From the NCBI GenBank assembly GCA_944380185.1, contig CALWGV010000079.1:1-59233 (forward strand): a stretch of DNA of 59,233 nt, read 5' to 3'. This document shows positions 18,279 to 27,508 of this stretch, in pieces (within the stretch, counting starts at the first letter, position 1; each line of letters starts with the position of its first letter). This stretch comes from an uncultured Lachnospiraceae bacterium. GTDB taxonomy: Bacteria; Bacillota; Clostridia; Lachnospirales; Lachnospiraceae. The notes beneath the pieces are model-generated. The model did no database searches. It saw nothing but the letters and a program-made list of their open reading frames with translations, and was not told the DNA's origin. The position numbers were made by a program, and so were the translations under genes.

Positions 18279-19175
18279 ATGGAAAAATTTCATTCCGGCT
18301 TTGCGGCCCTGATCGGACGGCCCAATGTGGGGAAATCCACGCTGATGAATCGGATGATCGGCCAGAAGATCGCCATCACCAGCAGCAAGCCCCAGACCAC
18401 GAGAAATCGTATTCAGACTGTCTACACGGACTCCCGCTGTCAGGTTATCTTTTTAGATACGCCGGGTATTCACCGGGCCAAGAACAAACTGGGGGAATAT
18501 ATGGTAAATGTGGCCGAGAGGACGCTCTCGGAGGTGGACGTGATCCTGTGGCTGGTGGAACCGTCCACCTACATAGGGGCCGGCGAACAGCATATCATCG
18601 GCCGGCTGAAAGGCGTGAAAACCCCGGTGGTGCTGGTTATCAACAAGGTGGATACGGTAAAGAAGGAGGATGTGCTGACCGCCATCGAGACCTACCGAAA
18701 GGAACTGGATTTCGCCGACATCGTGCCGGTCTCTGCGCTGAAGGGAGAAAACACGGCCGAGCTTCTGCGGGTGATACAGAAGTACCTGCCCGAGGGGCCG
18801 ATGTACTACGATGAGGATACGGTGACGGATCAGCCTATGCGCCAGATTGCGGCGGAGCTCATTCGGGAAAAGGCCCTTCGTTCCCTGAGCGATGAGATTC
18901 CCCATGGGATCGCCGTGCTGATCGATTCCATGAAGGAGAGGGAAAACGGTCTTTTTGACATCGAGGCAACCATTGTCTGCGAGAGGGATTCCCACAAGGG
19001 AATCATCATCGGGAAACAGGGAGCCATGCTGAAAAAGATCGGCAGCGCAGCCCGGTATGAGATCGAAGCTCTTCTGGGCGCGCGGGTCAACCTAAAGCTG
19101 TGGGTCAAAGTCAGAAAGGAATGGCGCGACAGCGAGCTGTACGTCAGAAATTACGGATATCGGGATGAAAAATGA
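18279..19175 (+). CDS. era: GTPase Era
   Basis: The 298-residue protein is the ribosome-assembly GTPase Era, which binds the 3' end of 16S rRNA. The G1 motif GRPNVGKS lies at residues 13-20, G3 is DTPG, G4 is NKVD, and the C-terminal KH domain carries GIIIGKQGAMLKKIG. Length and domain order are normal. The recO start overlaps its stop by 4 bases (ATGA). Confidence 0.97.
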   Translation: MEKFHSGFAALIGRPNVGKSTLMNRMIGQKIAITSSKPQTTRNRIQTVYTDSRCQVIFLDTPGIHRAKNKLGEYMVNVAERTLSEVDVILWLVEPSTYIGAGEQHIIGRLKGVKTPVVLVINKVDTVKKEDVLTAIETYRKELDFADIVPVSALKGENTAELLRVIQKYLPEGPMYYDEDTVTDQPMRQIAAELIREKALRSLSDEIPHGIAVLIDSMKERENGLFDIEATIVCERDSHKGIIIGKQGAMLKKIGSAARYEIEALLGARVNLKLWVKVRKEWRDSELYVRNYGYRDEK

Positions 19176-19819
19176 GTGATGGAATTACCCTCACGGGCAT
19201 GGTGCTTTCTGCCATGCCTATCGGGGATTATGACAAGAGGATTGTGCTGCTGACGAGAGAGCGGGGAAAGATCGCTGCCTTTGCCAGGGGGGCCAGACGG
19301 CAGAAAAGCGTGCTTTTGGGGCCCACCCGGCCTATGGCCTTCGGCTCCTTCGATCTGTATGTGGGACGGGACAGCTACACTCTGCGCAGCGCCCGGATTC
19401 AGGACTATTTTGACGAGCTGTCCAGGGATCTGGAGCAGATCGGCTACGGTTCCTATTTCCTGGAGGTGGCGGCGGCCTATACCGTTGAAGGTGTGGAGGC
19501 CTCGGCGATACTGACGCTTTTGTATCTGTCTCTGAAGGCCCTGCAAAAGCCCAGTATTCCCAAACTTCTGGTGCGGTATGTCTTTGAGCTTCGCCTGATG
19601 GTGGAGAACGGCGTCTATGATCTCAAACCGCCCATGGCGGTCTGCGATTCTACCGCTTATGCCATCTATTATATAGGAACTGCCCCGCTGGCAAAGCTCT
19701 ACACCTTCTCCGTCTCTGACCAGGTCCTGGACGAACTGGGCAAATGCCTGGAGATTTACCGCCCGCGCTATCTGGAAGGACATTTTACTTCCCTTGACAT
19801 TCTAAAAAGCCTAGAGTAA
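19172..19819 (+). CDS. recO: DNA repair protein RecO
   Basis: The 215-residue protein has the N-terminal OB-fold of RecO (ITLTGMVLSAMPIGDYDKRI, then GKIAAFARGARR) followed by a helical C-terminal domain. RecO loads RecA with RecR during gap repair. It is shorter than typical RecO (about 240-250 residues): the C-terminal end is trimmed and no Cys4 zinc knuckle is visible. The ATGA overlap with era is the usual gene order in this group. Confidence 0.9.
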   Translation: MSDGITLTGMVLSAMPIGDYDKRIVLLTRERGKIAAFARGARRQKSVLLGPTRPMAFGSFDLYVGRDSYTLRSARIQDYFDELSRDLEQIGYGSYFLEVAAAYTVEGVEASAILTLLYLSLKALQKPSIPKLLVRYVFELRLMVENGVYDLKPPMAVCDSTAYAIYYIGTAPLAKLYTFSVSDQVLDELGKCLEIYRPRYLEGHFTSLDILKSLE

Positions 19820-19884
19820 ACTATGCTTACGGGTTTTGCGCCTGTATGGTGAAGAAATTCCGAATTGGACATAGTTTCCATAAA

Positions 19885-19900
19885 TAGATGATATCATCTA
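19885..19900. promoter_or_regulatory. 16-bp perfect palindrome upstream of the lipoprotein gene
   Basis: TAGATGATATCATCTA is a perfect palindrome 34 bases before the ATG at 19934, just downstream of a TTGGAC that could be a -35 box. It is a good operator candidate or overlaps the -10 region. No factor can be named. Confidence 0.45.
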
Positions 19901-19933
19901 ACTACAAATTGAAAAAAGTGGAGGAAAAAAAGA

Positions 19934-20581
19934 ATGAAACGAAGTATAAGAACCTGTGCCGTCTTTTTGGCGCTTGTCCTGCTTTTGTCCGCGCTGACCG
20001 GGTGCCGATCGGGCCGGGCCTTCGAGCCTACGGGGGACAGCCTTTACATTTCGGATGAGGGAGTGATCAGCACAGCCTTCATCGTGGATGTGGATGCTTC
20101 CTATTATACGGAGGATGATATGCGCTCCTTCTGCGAGACCGAGGTGTCGGAATACAACGCGTCCAAGGGCGCCAGCGCTGTGGCCTATCAGGATGATGCG
20201 GCCGATAACGAGACTCTGCCGGTGGCTATCGAGAGCTTTACCTACGGCGATCAGGCGCAGCTGATCCTGACCTACGCCTCGGCGGATGACTATGTGGCGT
20301 TCAATGAGGCTGACCCGGACAGCGCCACCTCCATCATGTATGCCGAGGCCAGGAACACGGTAGGCATGCCGGAGATTTCCCTGGTGTCCGTGGAGGACGG
20401 CTCCCGGGTGGCAGCCGGTTCTGTGGTGGGAGACGACAGGCTGAAGATCGTGATGATCGAGGGCGACGTGAACGTACAGGTTCAGGGGCGGCTGGTATAT
20501 ACCTCTGAAAATGTGACAGTGACAGGAGAGGATACGGCCACCACCGGAGCAGAGGGATCATCCTATCTGATCTTCCGTTAA
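19934..20581 (+). CDS. Putative lipoprotein of unknown function
   Basis: The 215-residue protein starts with a lipoprotein signal: basic MKRSIR, a hydrophobic run and the lipobox LTGC with the lipidated Cys near residue 24. It would be anchored outside the membrane. The mature part is acidic and rich in Asp, Glu, Ser and Thr, with no motif that I recognise. GGAGGAAAAAAAGA precedes the ATG. It sits alone between recO and glyS with its own upstream palindrome. Confidence 0.75.
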   Translation: MKRSIRTCAVFLALVLLLSALTGCRSGRAFEPTGDSLYISDEGVISTAFIVDVDASYYTEDDMRSFCETEVSEYNASKGASAVAYQDDAADNETLPVAIESFTYGDQAQLILTYASADDYVAFNEADPDSATSIMYAEARNTVGMPEISLVSVEDGSRVAAGSVVGDDRLKIVMIEGDVNVQVQGRLVYTSENVTVTGEDTATTGAEGSSYLIFR

Positions 20582-20633
20582 ACATACGCCGCCCCAAAGC
20601 GGACATCATCAGTAAAGCGAGGAGAGGTCTATT

Positions 20634-22022
20634 ATGGAAAAGACAATGGAAAAAATCGTAGCCTTGGCAAAATCCAGAGGCTTTGTATACCCCGGGTCAG
20701 AGATTTACGGCGGCCTGGCCAACACCTGGGACTACGGCAATCTGGGTGTGGAACTTAAAAATAACGTAAAGAAGGCCTGGTGGCAGAAGTTCGTGCAGGA
20801 AAGCCCTTACAATGTAGGGGTGGACTGCGCGATTCTGATGAATCCGCAGACATGGGTGGCCTCCGGTCATCTGGGCGGCTTCTCGGATCCCCTGATGGAC
20901 TGCCGTGAGTGCCATGAGCGGTTCCGCGCCGACCAGCTTATCGAAAATTATGCCAAAGAGAAGGGCATCACGCTGGAATCCAGCGTGGACGGCTGGTCTC
21001 AGGAGGAGATGAAGGACTTCATCGAGAAGAACAATATTCCCTGTCCCAGCTGCGGCAAGCACAATTTCACGGATATTCGTCAGTTCAATCTGATGTTCAA
21101 AACCTTCCAGGGAGTTACGGAGGATGCGAAGAACACGGTTTATCTGCGTCCGGAGACCGCCCAGGGCATCTTTGTCAACTTTAAGAATGTACAGAGGACT
21201 TCCCGCAAGAAGATTCCCTTTGGTATCGCCCAGATCGGCAAATCCTTCCGCAACGAGATTACCCCCGGCAACTTTACCTTCCGCACCAGAGAATTCGAGC
21301 AGATGGAGCTGGAATTCTTCTGCGAGCCCGGCACGGATCTGGAGTGGTTTCAGTACTGGAGAGGCTTCTGCCGCGACTGGCTGATTTCCCTGGGGATCAA
21401 GGAGGATGAGATGCGGCTGCGGGATCACGACCCGGCGGAGCTTGCTTTCTATTCCAAGGGAACGACGGACATCGAATTCCTCTTCCCCTTCGGCTGGGGA
21501 GAGCTGTGGGGGATTGCCGACCGCACCGACTATGATCTGACCCGCCATCAGGAGACTTCCGGTCAGGATCTGTCCTATTTTGACGATGAGAAAGGCGAGC
21601 GCTACGTGCCCTATGTCATCGAGCCCTCACTGGGAGCGGACCGCGTGACTCTGGCCTTCCTGTGCGCCGCTTACGACGAGGAAGAGCTGGAGGGCGGAGA
21701 TATGCGCACGGTGCTTCATTTCCATCCGGCCATCGCTCCGGTGAAGATCGGCGTGCTGCCGTTGTCCAAAAAGCTCTCCGACGGGGCTTATCGGATCTAT
21801 ACGGAGCTGTGCAAGTATTATAACTGCGAATATGACGACCGGGGCAACATCGGCAAGCGCTATCGCCGTCAGGATGAGATCGGTACGCCTTTCTGCATCA
21901 CCTATGATTTTGACTCGGAGAATGATCAGGCGGTGACGGTGCGCGACCGCGATTCCATGGAGCAGGTCAGGGTCCCGATCGCTGAGCTCAAGTCCTACTT
22001 TGAGGATAAGATGCGCTTTTAA
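20634..22022 (+). CDS. glyS: Glycine--tRNA ligase, dimeric type
   Basis: The 462-residue protein is the single-chain alpha2 class II glycyl-tRNA synthetase. It has the N-terminal block [20 protein letters not shown], motif 2 around [20 protein letters not shown], and motif 3 EPSLGADR, followed by the anticodon-binding domain with [10 protein letters not shown]. It charges tRNA-Gly in the cytoplasm. GAGGAGAGG precedes the ATG. The 52-base gap upstream is too short for a T-box leader, unlike many Firmicutes glycyl synthetase genes. Confidence 0.96.
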   Translation: MEKTMEKIVALAKSRGFVYPGSEIYGGLANTWDYGNLGVELKNNVKKAWWQKFVQESPYNVGVDCAILMNPQTWVASGHLGGFSDPLMDCRECHERFRADQLIENYAKEKGITLESSVDGWSQEEMKDFIEKNNIPCPSCGKHNFTDIRQFNLMFKTFQGVTEDAKNTVYLRPETAQGIFVNFKNVQRTSRKKIPFGIAQIGKSFRNEITPGNFTFRTREFEQMELEFFCEPGTDLEWFQYWRGFCRDWLISLGIKEDEMRLRDHDPAELAFYSKGTTDIEFLFPFGWGELWGIADRTDYDLTRHQETSGQDLSYFDDEKGERYVPYVIEPSLGADRVTLAFLCAAYDEEELEGGDMRTVLHFHPAIAPVKIGVLPLSKKLSDGAYRIYTELCKYYNCEYDDRGNIGKRYRRQDEIGTPFCITYDFDSENDQAVTVRDRDSMEQVRVPIAELKSYFEDKMRF

Positions 22023-22090
22023 AGAGACCGGTCTGCCATGCGGACATTGTCAGCTATCGTCAACCATGAAAAGCAGAGGAGGAAAGTGCC

Positions 22091-22831
22091 TTGGGCAAGA
22101 TCGTTCAGCTTATTCCTGCATCGCCCCGGACTGAGGATTCTCTGGAGGATGGAAGCAGAAAGGCGGACTCCTGGTTTGCAGACGGACGCTATCGAATTCT
22201 TCAGCTTGACGGCAGTCGGATCACGGTCTGTGCTGCAGGGGAAAATAGGGAGAGGAGACAGGGACAGCTCTTCATCACGGAAATGACGGAATTCTCTGTC
22301 TGCAATCTGGAACCGGAGGTGATTATGCCGGTGGCCTGTACCTTCTCCGAATTTTGCGGGCACTGGAGCCCGGAGCGGGCTTATGATCTGTGCTGCCTGA
22401 TCGGCGAGGACGGCACGCCCCAGCTGTACAGCATCAGGGAATACAGCGACGAGGACCAGACCTTCCGGCAGCTGGAACCGGGGAGACTGGGCTGGCTGTA
22501 CTACAATGTGTCTTATACTTCCGTCAGAGATTGGCTGCGGCTGGTGCCGGTGGAGATTATGACGGCTGAGAGATACGGCTCATACGCAGATAAAGAGGAT
22601 GTGACTGTCCTGCGCAGAGTCGGCGACTGGCTTTTGCTTCGTCATACCAAGCTGGAGAGACTTGTCGCTCTGCAGCCGGATACCAGATACTATGTGATGA
22701 CGGCGGAGGGGGGACTGCAGCTGACCCGGGACAATGTGGACGGTTATTTTGACGATGACACGGTATTTCGAGTCATTGCGCGGGAAAATCGGGCAGTCTG
22801 CGTGATCTGCTATCAGGTGGTCGTCTCCTGA
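22091..22831 (+). CDS. Unrecognised protein, 246 residues
   Basis: I do not recognise this protein. It is soluble, acidic, without signal peptide or membrane segment, and rich in aromatic and beta-prone stretches, for example GWLYYNVSYTSVRDWLRLVP near residue 137. The start is TTG 22091, supported by AGAGGAGGAAA 8 bases upstream; no ATG is better placed. A clear terminator follows at 22853. It lies 68 bases after glyS and may be co-transcribed with it. Confidence 0.65.
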   Translation: MGKIVQLIPASPRTEDSLEDGSRKADSWFADGRYRILQLDGSRITVCAAGENRERRQGQLFITEMTEFSVCNLEPEVIMPVACTFSEFCGHWSPERAYDLCCLIGEDGTPQLYSIREYSDEDQTFRQLEPGRLGWLYYNVSYTSVRDWLRLVPVEIMTAERYGSYADKEDVTVLRRVGDWLLLRHTKLERLVALQPDTRYYVMTAEGGLQLTRDNVDGYFDDDTVFRVIARENRAVCVICYQVVVS

Positions 22832-22852
22832 TCCGGATATCATAAAAATGAA

Positions 22853-22896
22853 AGGTGCTTCTCTCGGCAGCGGAGCCAGGGGAAGCACCTTTTTTG
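22853..22896 (+). terminator. Intrinsic terminator
   Basis: AGGTGCTTC (22853-22861) pairs with GAAGCACCT (22882-22890) and is followed by a run of six T. It ends the glyS unit before the convergent minus-strand gene. Confidence 0.9.
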
Positions 22897-22941
22897 CGGC
22901 AGCGGTAAAATATAATTGAAAAGCAGTGCCTGGGGCAAAGA

Positions 22942-23460
22942 TCAGCCGGCCGAGACGGATTCCTGGTAGGCAGAGTAACTGTCCATCAGCTCTTCCGGCA
23001 CAATCTCTTCGCGGATACGGGACCAGTCGATGTCGCTCTCCGCCACGATACTTACATAGACTACATTGGGCATGCAGACGATGGGGATGATCGTGCCCGG
23101 CTCGATGACGCCCTGGTAGACGCAGACCTGATCGGGGCAGTTGGCGGACTGCATGGAGACACCGCCGTTTTCAATGTGAAGCACATTCTCTCCGTGCTCG
23201 CCGCTGCCTCTGTCGGCATAGATGTTTTCAAAGGTGTAGTCACCGTCGGCGTCAATGGAGATCAGCTGCTCCACCCGATTGTTGACTTCCACTTGGACGT
23301 AGTAGGCAGCTGCACCGGATTCATTGCCGGAGCTGTTGCGGAGAGTGAGATAGAGAAAAATGCCGATAACGATGACGGCCAGAACCGCCAGCAGGATCAG
23401 ATCATATTTCCAGTTGTGCTTCTTTTGGGTTTCTGTAGTTTCCGTGTTTTTTGCAGTCAT
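22942..23460 (-). CDS. NusG domain II-containing membrane protein
   Basis: The 172-residue protein has a charged N-terminus, one membrane segment near residues 21-41 and an extracytoplasmic domain of the NusG-II family, with the conserved SANCPDQVCVYQGVI and IPIVCMPN blocks (cysteines possibly paired). The role of these proteins is not settled; they are often found near respiratory or FMN-transfer genes. AAAAGGAAGG precedes the start. It lies 131 bases downstream of coaX on the same strand. Confidence 0.8.
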   Translation of the reverse strand: MTAKNTETTETQKKHNWKYDLILLAVLAVIVIGIFLYLTLRNSSGNESGAAAYYVQVEVNNRVEQLISIDADGDYTFENIYADRGSGEHGENVLHIENGGVSMQSANCPDQVCVYQGVIEPGTIIPIVCMPNVVYVSIVAESDIDWSRIREEIVPEELMDSYSAYQESVSAG

Positions 23461-23591
23461 TTTCGTGAATCCTTCCTTTTCTAAAAGATGTTGCCGCCCG
23501 GAGCTGCCTTGTCCCTAACGTCACGTAAAATAAGCAGACAAAGAGACAAAACTGTGATAGAATGATGTAGACATAAGGGAATCGACGGCGC

Positions 23592-24356
23592 CTACAGATT
23601 CTTTTGGTAGATGATCCACAGCCCCCGCAGGAGCAGTCCGTCATCCAGGGTGATGGCACGGCGGCAGTGGGGAATGACAAAGCGGGCAAGTCCGCCGGTG
23701 GCCACGACTGTGGCGCTTTGCCCCAGCTCCTCCTCCATCCGGTCGATCATACCGTCGATCATGGCGGCATTTCCATAGATTGCGCCGCTCTTCATGCAGT
23801 CGATGGTATTTTTGCCGATGACCTGCTTGGGATTATCCAGGCCGATCCGTGTCAGCTGGGCAGTCCGGCTGACCAGCGAGTCCAGAGAAACCTGCAGGCC
23901 GGGAATGATGACGCCGCCGATGTAGCTGCCCACATTGTCCACCACGGTCATGGTGGTGGCCGTGCCCATGTCGATGATAATCAATGGCGTGGGATAATCT
24001 CTGACAGCGGCTACGGCTGCGGCGATGAGATCGGCTCCCACGGAGGCGGGATTGTCCATCTTAATATTGAGACCGGTGCGGACGCCGGGGCCCACGGACA
24101 GCACATGTCTGCCCAGTACCTTTTCGAGGGCCAGCTTTACTGTGGTGGACAGGGGAGGAACAACGGAGGAGATGATTCCGCCGTTCAGATCCTCGCGGGT
24201 AACGCCGTAGAGCTCCAGAACATTTTTGAGATCCAGAGCGTATTCCAGCTCTGTCTTCAGCGGATCGGTACGCAGTCTCTCCACAAAGAGGGTATGCTGT
24301 TCGTCGATGCAGCCGATCACGATATTGGTATTGCCTATGTCAAGCGCAAGAATCAT
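23592..24356 (-). CDS. coaX: Type III pantothenate kinase
   Basis: The 254-residue protein phosphorylates pantothenate in the first step of CoA synthesis. It begins with the ASKHA phosphate loop LALDIGNTNIVIG, has the pantothenate site block GADLIAAAVAA and the second phosphate motif IIDMGTATTMTVVD, then GGVIIPGL. Length is normal for CoaX. AAAGGAA precedes the ATG. The next gene on the other strand, divergently placed, is coaBC, which acts two steps later in the same pathway. Confidence 0.96.
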   Translation of the reverse strand: MILALDIGNTNIVIGCIDEQHTLFVERLRTDPLKTELEYALDLKNVLELYGVTREDLNGGIISSVVPPLSTTVKLALEKVLGRHVLSVGPGVRTGLNIKMDNPASVGADLIAAAVAAVRDYPTPLIIIDMGTATTMTVVDNVGSYIGGVIIPGLQVSLDSLVSRTAQLTRIGLDNPKQVIGKNTIDCMKSGAIYGNAAMIDGMIDRMEEELGQSATVVATGGLARFVIPHCRRAITLDDGLLLRGLWIIYQKNL

Positions 24357-24402
24357 GGATTTTCATTCCTTTCCCCGGCGGGCCGGTCATGATTTCTCAG
24401 CG

Positions 24403-24431
24403 ATTATAACATACTATTTTCGGAAGTACAA
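24403..24431 (-). promoter_or_regulatory. Promoter of coaX
   Basis: On the minus strand TTGTAC and a perfect TATAAT are 17 bases apart, 47 bases before the coaX ATG. It drives coaX and probably the NusG-II gene behind it. Confidence 0.75.
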
Positions 24432-24531
24432 TCCAAAAAACCGGTGAGCAAAACCAATGTCACAAAATTATCACAAATAAAATGTCATGGAAGGGCAGCA
24501 GGCTGTCGCCCTATAAATGGAGGAAGAATTT

Positions 24532-25731
24532 ATGTTGGAAGGAAAAACCGTTGTTTTAGCCGTCAGCGGCAGCATTGCCGCCTACAAGAGCGCCGGGCTG
24601 GCGCGCCGCTTTAAGAAGCTGGGGGCTGATGTTCAGGTACTGATGACGAAAAATGCCACTTATTTTATCAATCCCATCACTTTTGAGTCGCTGACCGGAA
24701 CCAAATGCCTGATCGATACCTTTGACCGGAATTTTGAATTCAGTGTGGAGCACGTGGCGCTGGCAAAGAGGGCGGATCTGGTGCTTTTGGCTCCTGCTTC
24801 GGCCAACGTGATCGGAAAGATCTGTGCCGGTATCGCCGACGATATGCTGACCACGACGATTATGGCCTGCACCTGTCCCAAGATCATCGCGCCTGCCATG
24901 AACCACAATATGTATCACAATCCCATCGTGCAGGACAATCTGCGCCGCCTGGCCGGATACGGCTATGAGATCATTGCGCCCGGCCATGGAATGCTGGCCA
25001 ACGGGGACGAGGGGGACGGAAGGATGCCGGATGAGGATCTCCTGCTGGAGGCATCGCTGCGCCAGCTGACTGTGCCTAGGGATCTGGCGGGCAAAAAAGT
25101 CCTGGTGACGGCGGGCCCCACCCAGGAGGCCATTGATCCGGTGCGCTTTATCACCAACCATTCCACCGGCAGAATGGGATACGCCGTGGCGGCGGCTGCC
25201 ATGCGCCGGGGAGCCCAGGTGACTCTGGTGAGCGGGCCGACAGCCCTCAGACCTCCTTATTTTGTGGAAACCGTACCGGTGGTATCGGCCGAAGATATGT
25301 ATCAGGCGGTGACGGAGCGGGCTCCAGAGTCTGATTATATCATCATGACGGCGGCGGTGGCGGATTACCGGCCCCAGGAGGCAGCCCAGGAAAAAATCAA
25401 GAAGGGGGAGGGACCGGCCGTTCTGCCCCTCGTCCGCACGAAGGACATTTTGGCTGCTCTGGGACAGAACCGCCGTCCGGGCCAGGTGATCTGCGGTTTT
25501 TCCATGGAGACGGAGGAATTGATCGCTCATTCCCGGGATAAGCTGGCGCGCAAAAATGTGGACATGATCGCAGCCAACAGTCTCCGGGAGGAGGGGGCAG
25601 GATTTGGCGTGGAGACCAATCGGCTGACTCTGATCACGAAAGAGAAAACGGAGGAGCTGCCTCTGATGACGAAGGAGGAGGCGGCCGGCATTATCCTTGA
25701 TCGGCTGATCGGGCTTGGCGAGGAGAGATAG
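24532..25731 (+). CDS. coaBC: Bifunctional phosphopantothenoylcysteine decarboxylase/phosphopantothenate--cysteine ligase
   Basis: The 399-residue protein joins cysteine to 4'-phosphopantothenate and decarboxylates the product. The N-terminal flavoprotein domain (about 1-190) has AVSGSIAAYKS, APASANVIGKI and the conserved PAMNHNMY motif. The C-terminal ligase domain starts near 190 with VLVTAGPTQEAIDPVRFI and has NHSTGRMGYA. ATG 24532 is chosen because GGAGGAAG lies directly upstream; an earlier ATG at 24517 lies before that site. Length and order are normal. Confidence 0.96.
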   Translation: MLEGKTVVLAVSGSIAAYKSAGLARRFKKLGADVQVLMTKNATYFINPITFESLTGTKCLIDTFDRNFEFSVEHVALAKRADLVLLAPASANVIGKICAGIADDMLTTTIMACTCPKIIAPAMNHNMYHNPIVQDNLRRLAGYGYEIIAPGHGMLANGDEGDGRMPDEDLLLEASLRQLTVPRDLAGKKVLVTAGPTQEAIDPVRFITNHSTGRMGYAVAAAAMRRGAQVTLVSGPTALRPPYFVETVPVVSAEDMYQAVTERAPESDYIIMTAAVADYRPQEAAQEKIKKGEGPAVLPLVRTKDILAALGQNRRPGQVICGFSMETEELIAHSRDKLARKNVDMIAANSLREEGAGFGVETNRLTLITKEKTEELPLMTKEEAAGIILDRLIGLGEER

Positions 25732-25738
25732 GTCCGGG

Positions 25739-25795
25739 TTTGCAGATTGAACTTATATTTGCAGGCTGAGCTTGTATTTGCAGGCCAAATGTGAT
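25739..25795 (+). repeat. Three 19-bp direct repeats before prfC
   Basis: Copies begin with TTTGCAG at 25739, 25758 and 25777, with constant 19-base spacing; the second and third share TTTGCAGGC and the first two share A/GTTGAxCTTxTA-like ends. They lie between coaBC and prfC, close to a possible promoter (TTGTAT 25773, TACATT 25796). They may bind a regulator or be slippage products. Confidence 0.6.
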
Positions 25796-25835
25796 ACATT
25801 TTTACAGGTGAAATTCGGATAGGAGGAAGAAAGCT

Positions 25836-27434
25836 TTGCCAGGCAATACGCTTACGGAAGAAATAAAGAAGAGAAGAACCTTTGCCATCATATCTCACCC
25901 GGATGCGGGCAAGACGACTCTGACGGAAAAGTTCCTTCTCTATGGAGGAGCCATCAATCTGGCCGGCTCGGTCAAGGGGCGCAAGGCGGCTCGTCATGCC
26001 GTGTCGGACTGGATGGAGATCGAGAAGGAGAGAGGTATCTCCGTCACCTCCTCGGTCATGCAGTTTAATTATGGAGGATACTGCATCAATATCCTGGATA
26101 CGCCGGGACATCAGGATTTCTCGGAGGATACCTATCGGACGCTGATGGCGGCGGATTCGGCGGTGATGGTGATCGATGCCTCCAAGGGTGTGGAGGCGCA
26201 GACCATCAAGCTCTTCAAGGTCTGCGTCATGAGGGGAATCCCGATCTTTACCTTTATCAATAAGATGGATCGGGAGGCCAACGATCCTTTTGAACTGATG
26301 GATGATATTGAGAACGTGCTGGGGATCACCACCTGCCCCATCAACTGGCCCATCGGCTGCGGCAAAAATTTCAAGGGTGTCTACAACCGGGATACCAAGA
26401 CCATCACTACCTTTACGGCGGCCATGAACGGACAGAAGGAGATCGCCTCCAGAGAGGTGCCCGTGGACAGCGAGGAGGCCGTGGGCTTGGTGGGACAGGA
26501 TTACTATGATCAGCTACGGGAGGAGATCGAGCTGTTGGACGGGGCCGGGGAGTCCTTTGACATGGAGGAAGTCAGGGCCGGTCAGATTTCGCCGGTGTTT
26601 TTCGGCTCAGCCCTCACCAATTTCGGTGTGGAGACATTCCTGAAGCACTTTTTAAAGATGACGACTTCACCCCTTCCCCGCAAGTCGGATATAGGTCTTA
26701 TCGACCCCTTCCGGCCTGATTTTTCCGCCTTTGTGTTCAAGATTCAGGCCAATATGAACAAGGCGCACCGGGACAGGATTGCCTTTATGCGCATCACCTC
26801 CGGAAGATTTGAGGCCGGGATGGAGGTCACCCATGTGCAGGGCGGCAAGAAGATTCGTCTGAGCCAGCCCCAGCAGATGATGGCCCAGGACCGCAAGATC
26901 GTGGAGGAGGCCTACGCGGGGGACATCATCGGCGTCTTTGATCCGGGGATTTTTTCCATCGGGGACACGCTGTGTACGGGCAGTGAAAAATTCCGCTTTG
27001 AGGGGATCCCCACCTTTGCGCCGGAGCATTTTGCCCGGGTGCGGCAGATGGACACGATGAAGCGCAAGCAGTTTGTCAAAGGGATCACCCAGATCGCCCA
27101 GGAAGGAGCGATCCAGATTTTCCAGGAGTTTAACACCGGCATGGAGGAGATCATCGTCGGTGTGGTGGGCGTTTTGCAGTTTGATGTGCTTTTGTATCGG
27201 CTGAAGAACGAATACAATGTGGAAGTAAAGCTGGAGAATCTGCCCTATGAATATATTCGCTGGATCGAAAACAAGGATGAAGTCGATGTGAACAAGATCC
27301 AGGGAACCTCCGACATGAAGAAGATCAAAGATCTGAAGGATAATCCTCTGCTTTTGTTTGTCAACAGCTGGAGCGTGGGCATGGTGTTGGAGAGAAATCC
27401 GGGACTGAAGCTGTCCGAGTTCGGAAGAGAATAA
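25836..27434 (+). CDS. prfC: Peptide chain release factor 3
   Basis: The 532-residue protein is the GTPase RF3, which recycles RF1 and RF2 from the ribosome. It has G1 SHPDAGKTTLTEKF near residues 20-33, the RF3-specific block GRKAARHAVSDWMEIEKERGISVTSS split over switch I, G3 DTPGHQDF and G4 NKMD. The length equals typical RF3. The start is TTG 25836, placed 7 bases after AGGAGGAAGA. No terminator separates it from manA. Confidence 0.95.
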   Translation: MPGNTLTEEIKKRRTFAIISHPDAGKTTLTEKFLLYGGAINLAGSVKGRKAARHAVSDWMEIEKERGISVTSSVMQFNYGGYCINILDTPGHQDFSEDTYRTLMAADSAVMVIDASKGVEAQTIKLFKVCVMRGIPIFTFINKMDREANDPFELMDDIENVLGITTCPINWPIGCGKNFKGVYNRDTKTITTFTAAMNGQKEIASREVPVDSEEAVGLVGQDYYDQLREEIELLDGAGESFDMEEVRAGQISPVFFGSALTNFGVETFLKHFLKMTTSPLPRKSDIGLIDPFRPDFSAFVFKIQANMNKAHRDRIAFMRITSGRFEAGMEVTHVQGGKKIRLSQPQQMMAQDRKIVEEAYAGDIIGVFDPGIFSIGDTLCTGSEKFRFEGIPTFAPEHFARVRQMDTMKRKQFVKGITQIAQEGAIQIFQEFNTGMEEIIVGVVGVLQFDVLLYRLKNEYNVEVKLENLPYEYIRWIENKDEVDVNKIQGTSDMKKIKDLKDNPLLLFVNSWSVGMVLERNPGLKLSEFGRE

Positions 27435-27508
27435 GAGGGCAGGCCAGAAAAAACAGGATGGAAGAGACAAAAACGGAAGAGACAGGGAAAAGAGAGTGAG
27501 AAGAGACT

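Noticed and set aside
20582-20633. T-box before glyS
   Set aside because: The gap is only 52 bases and has no T-box sequence or terminator.
25820-27440. EF-G or TetM-like resistance protein
   Set aside because: The length of 532 residues and the RF3-specific switch I block identify release factor 3.
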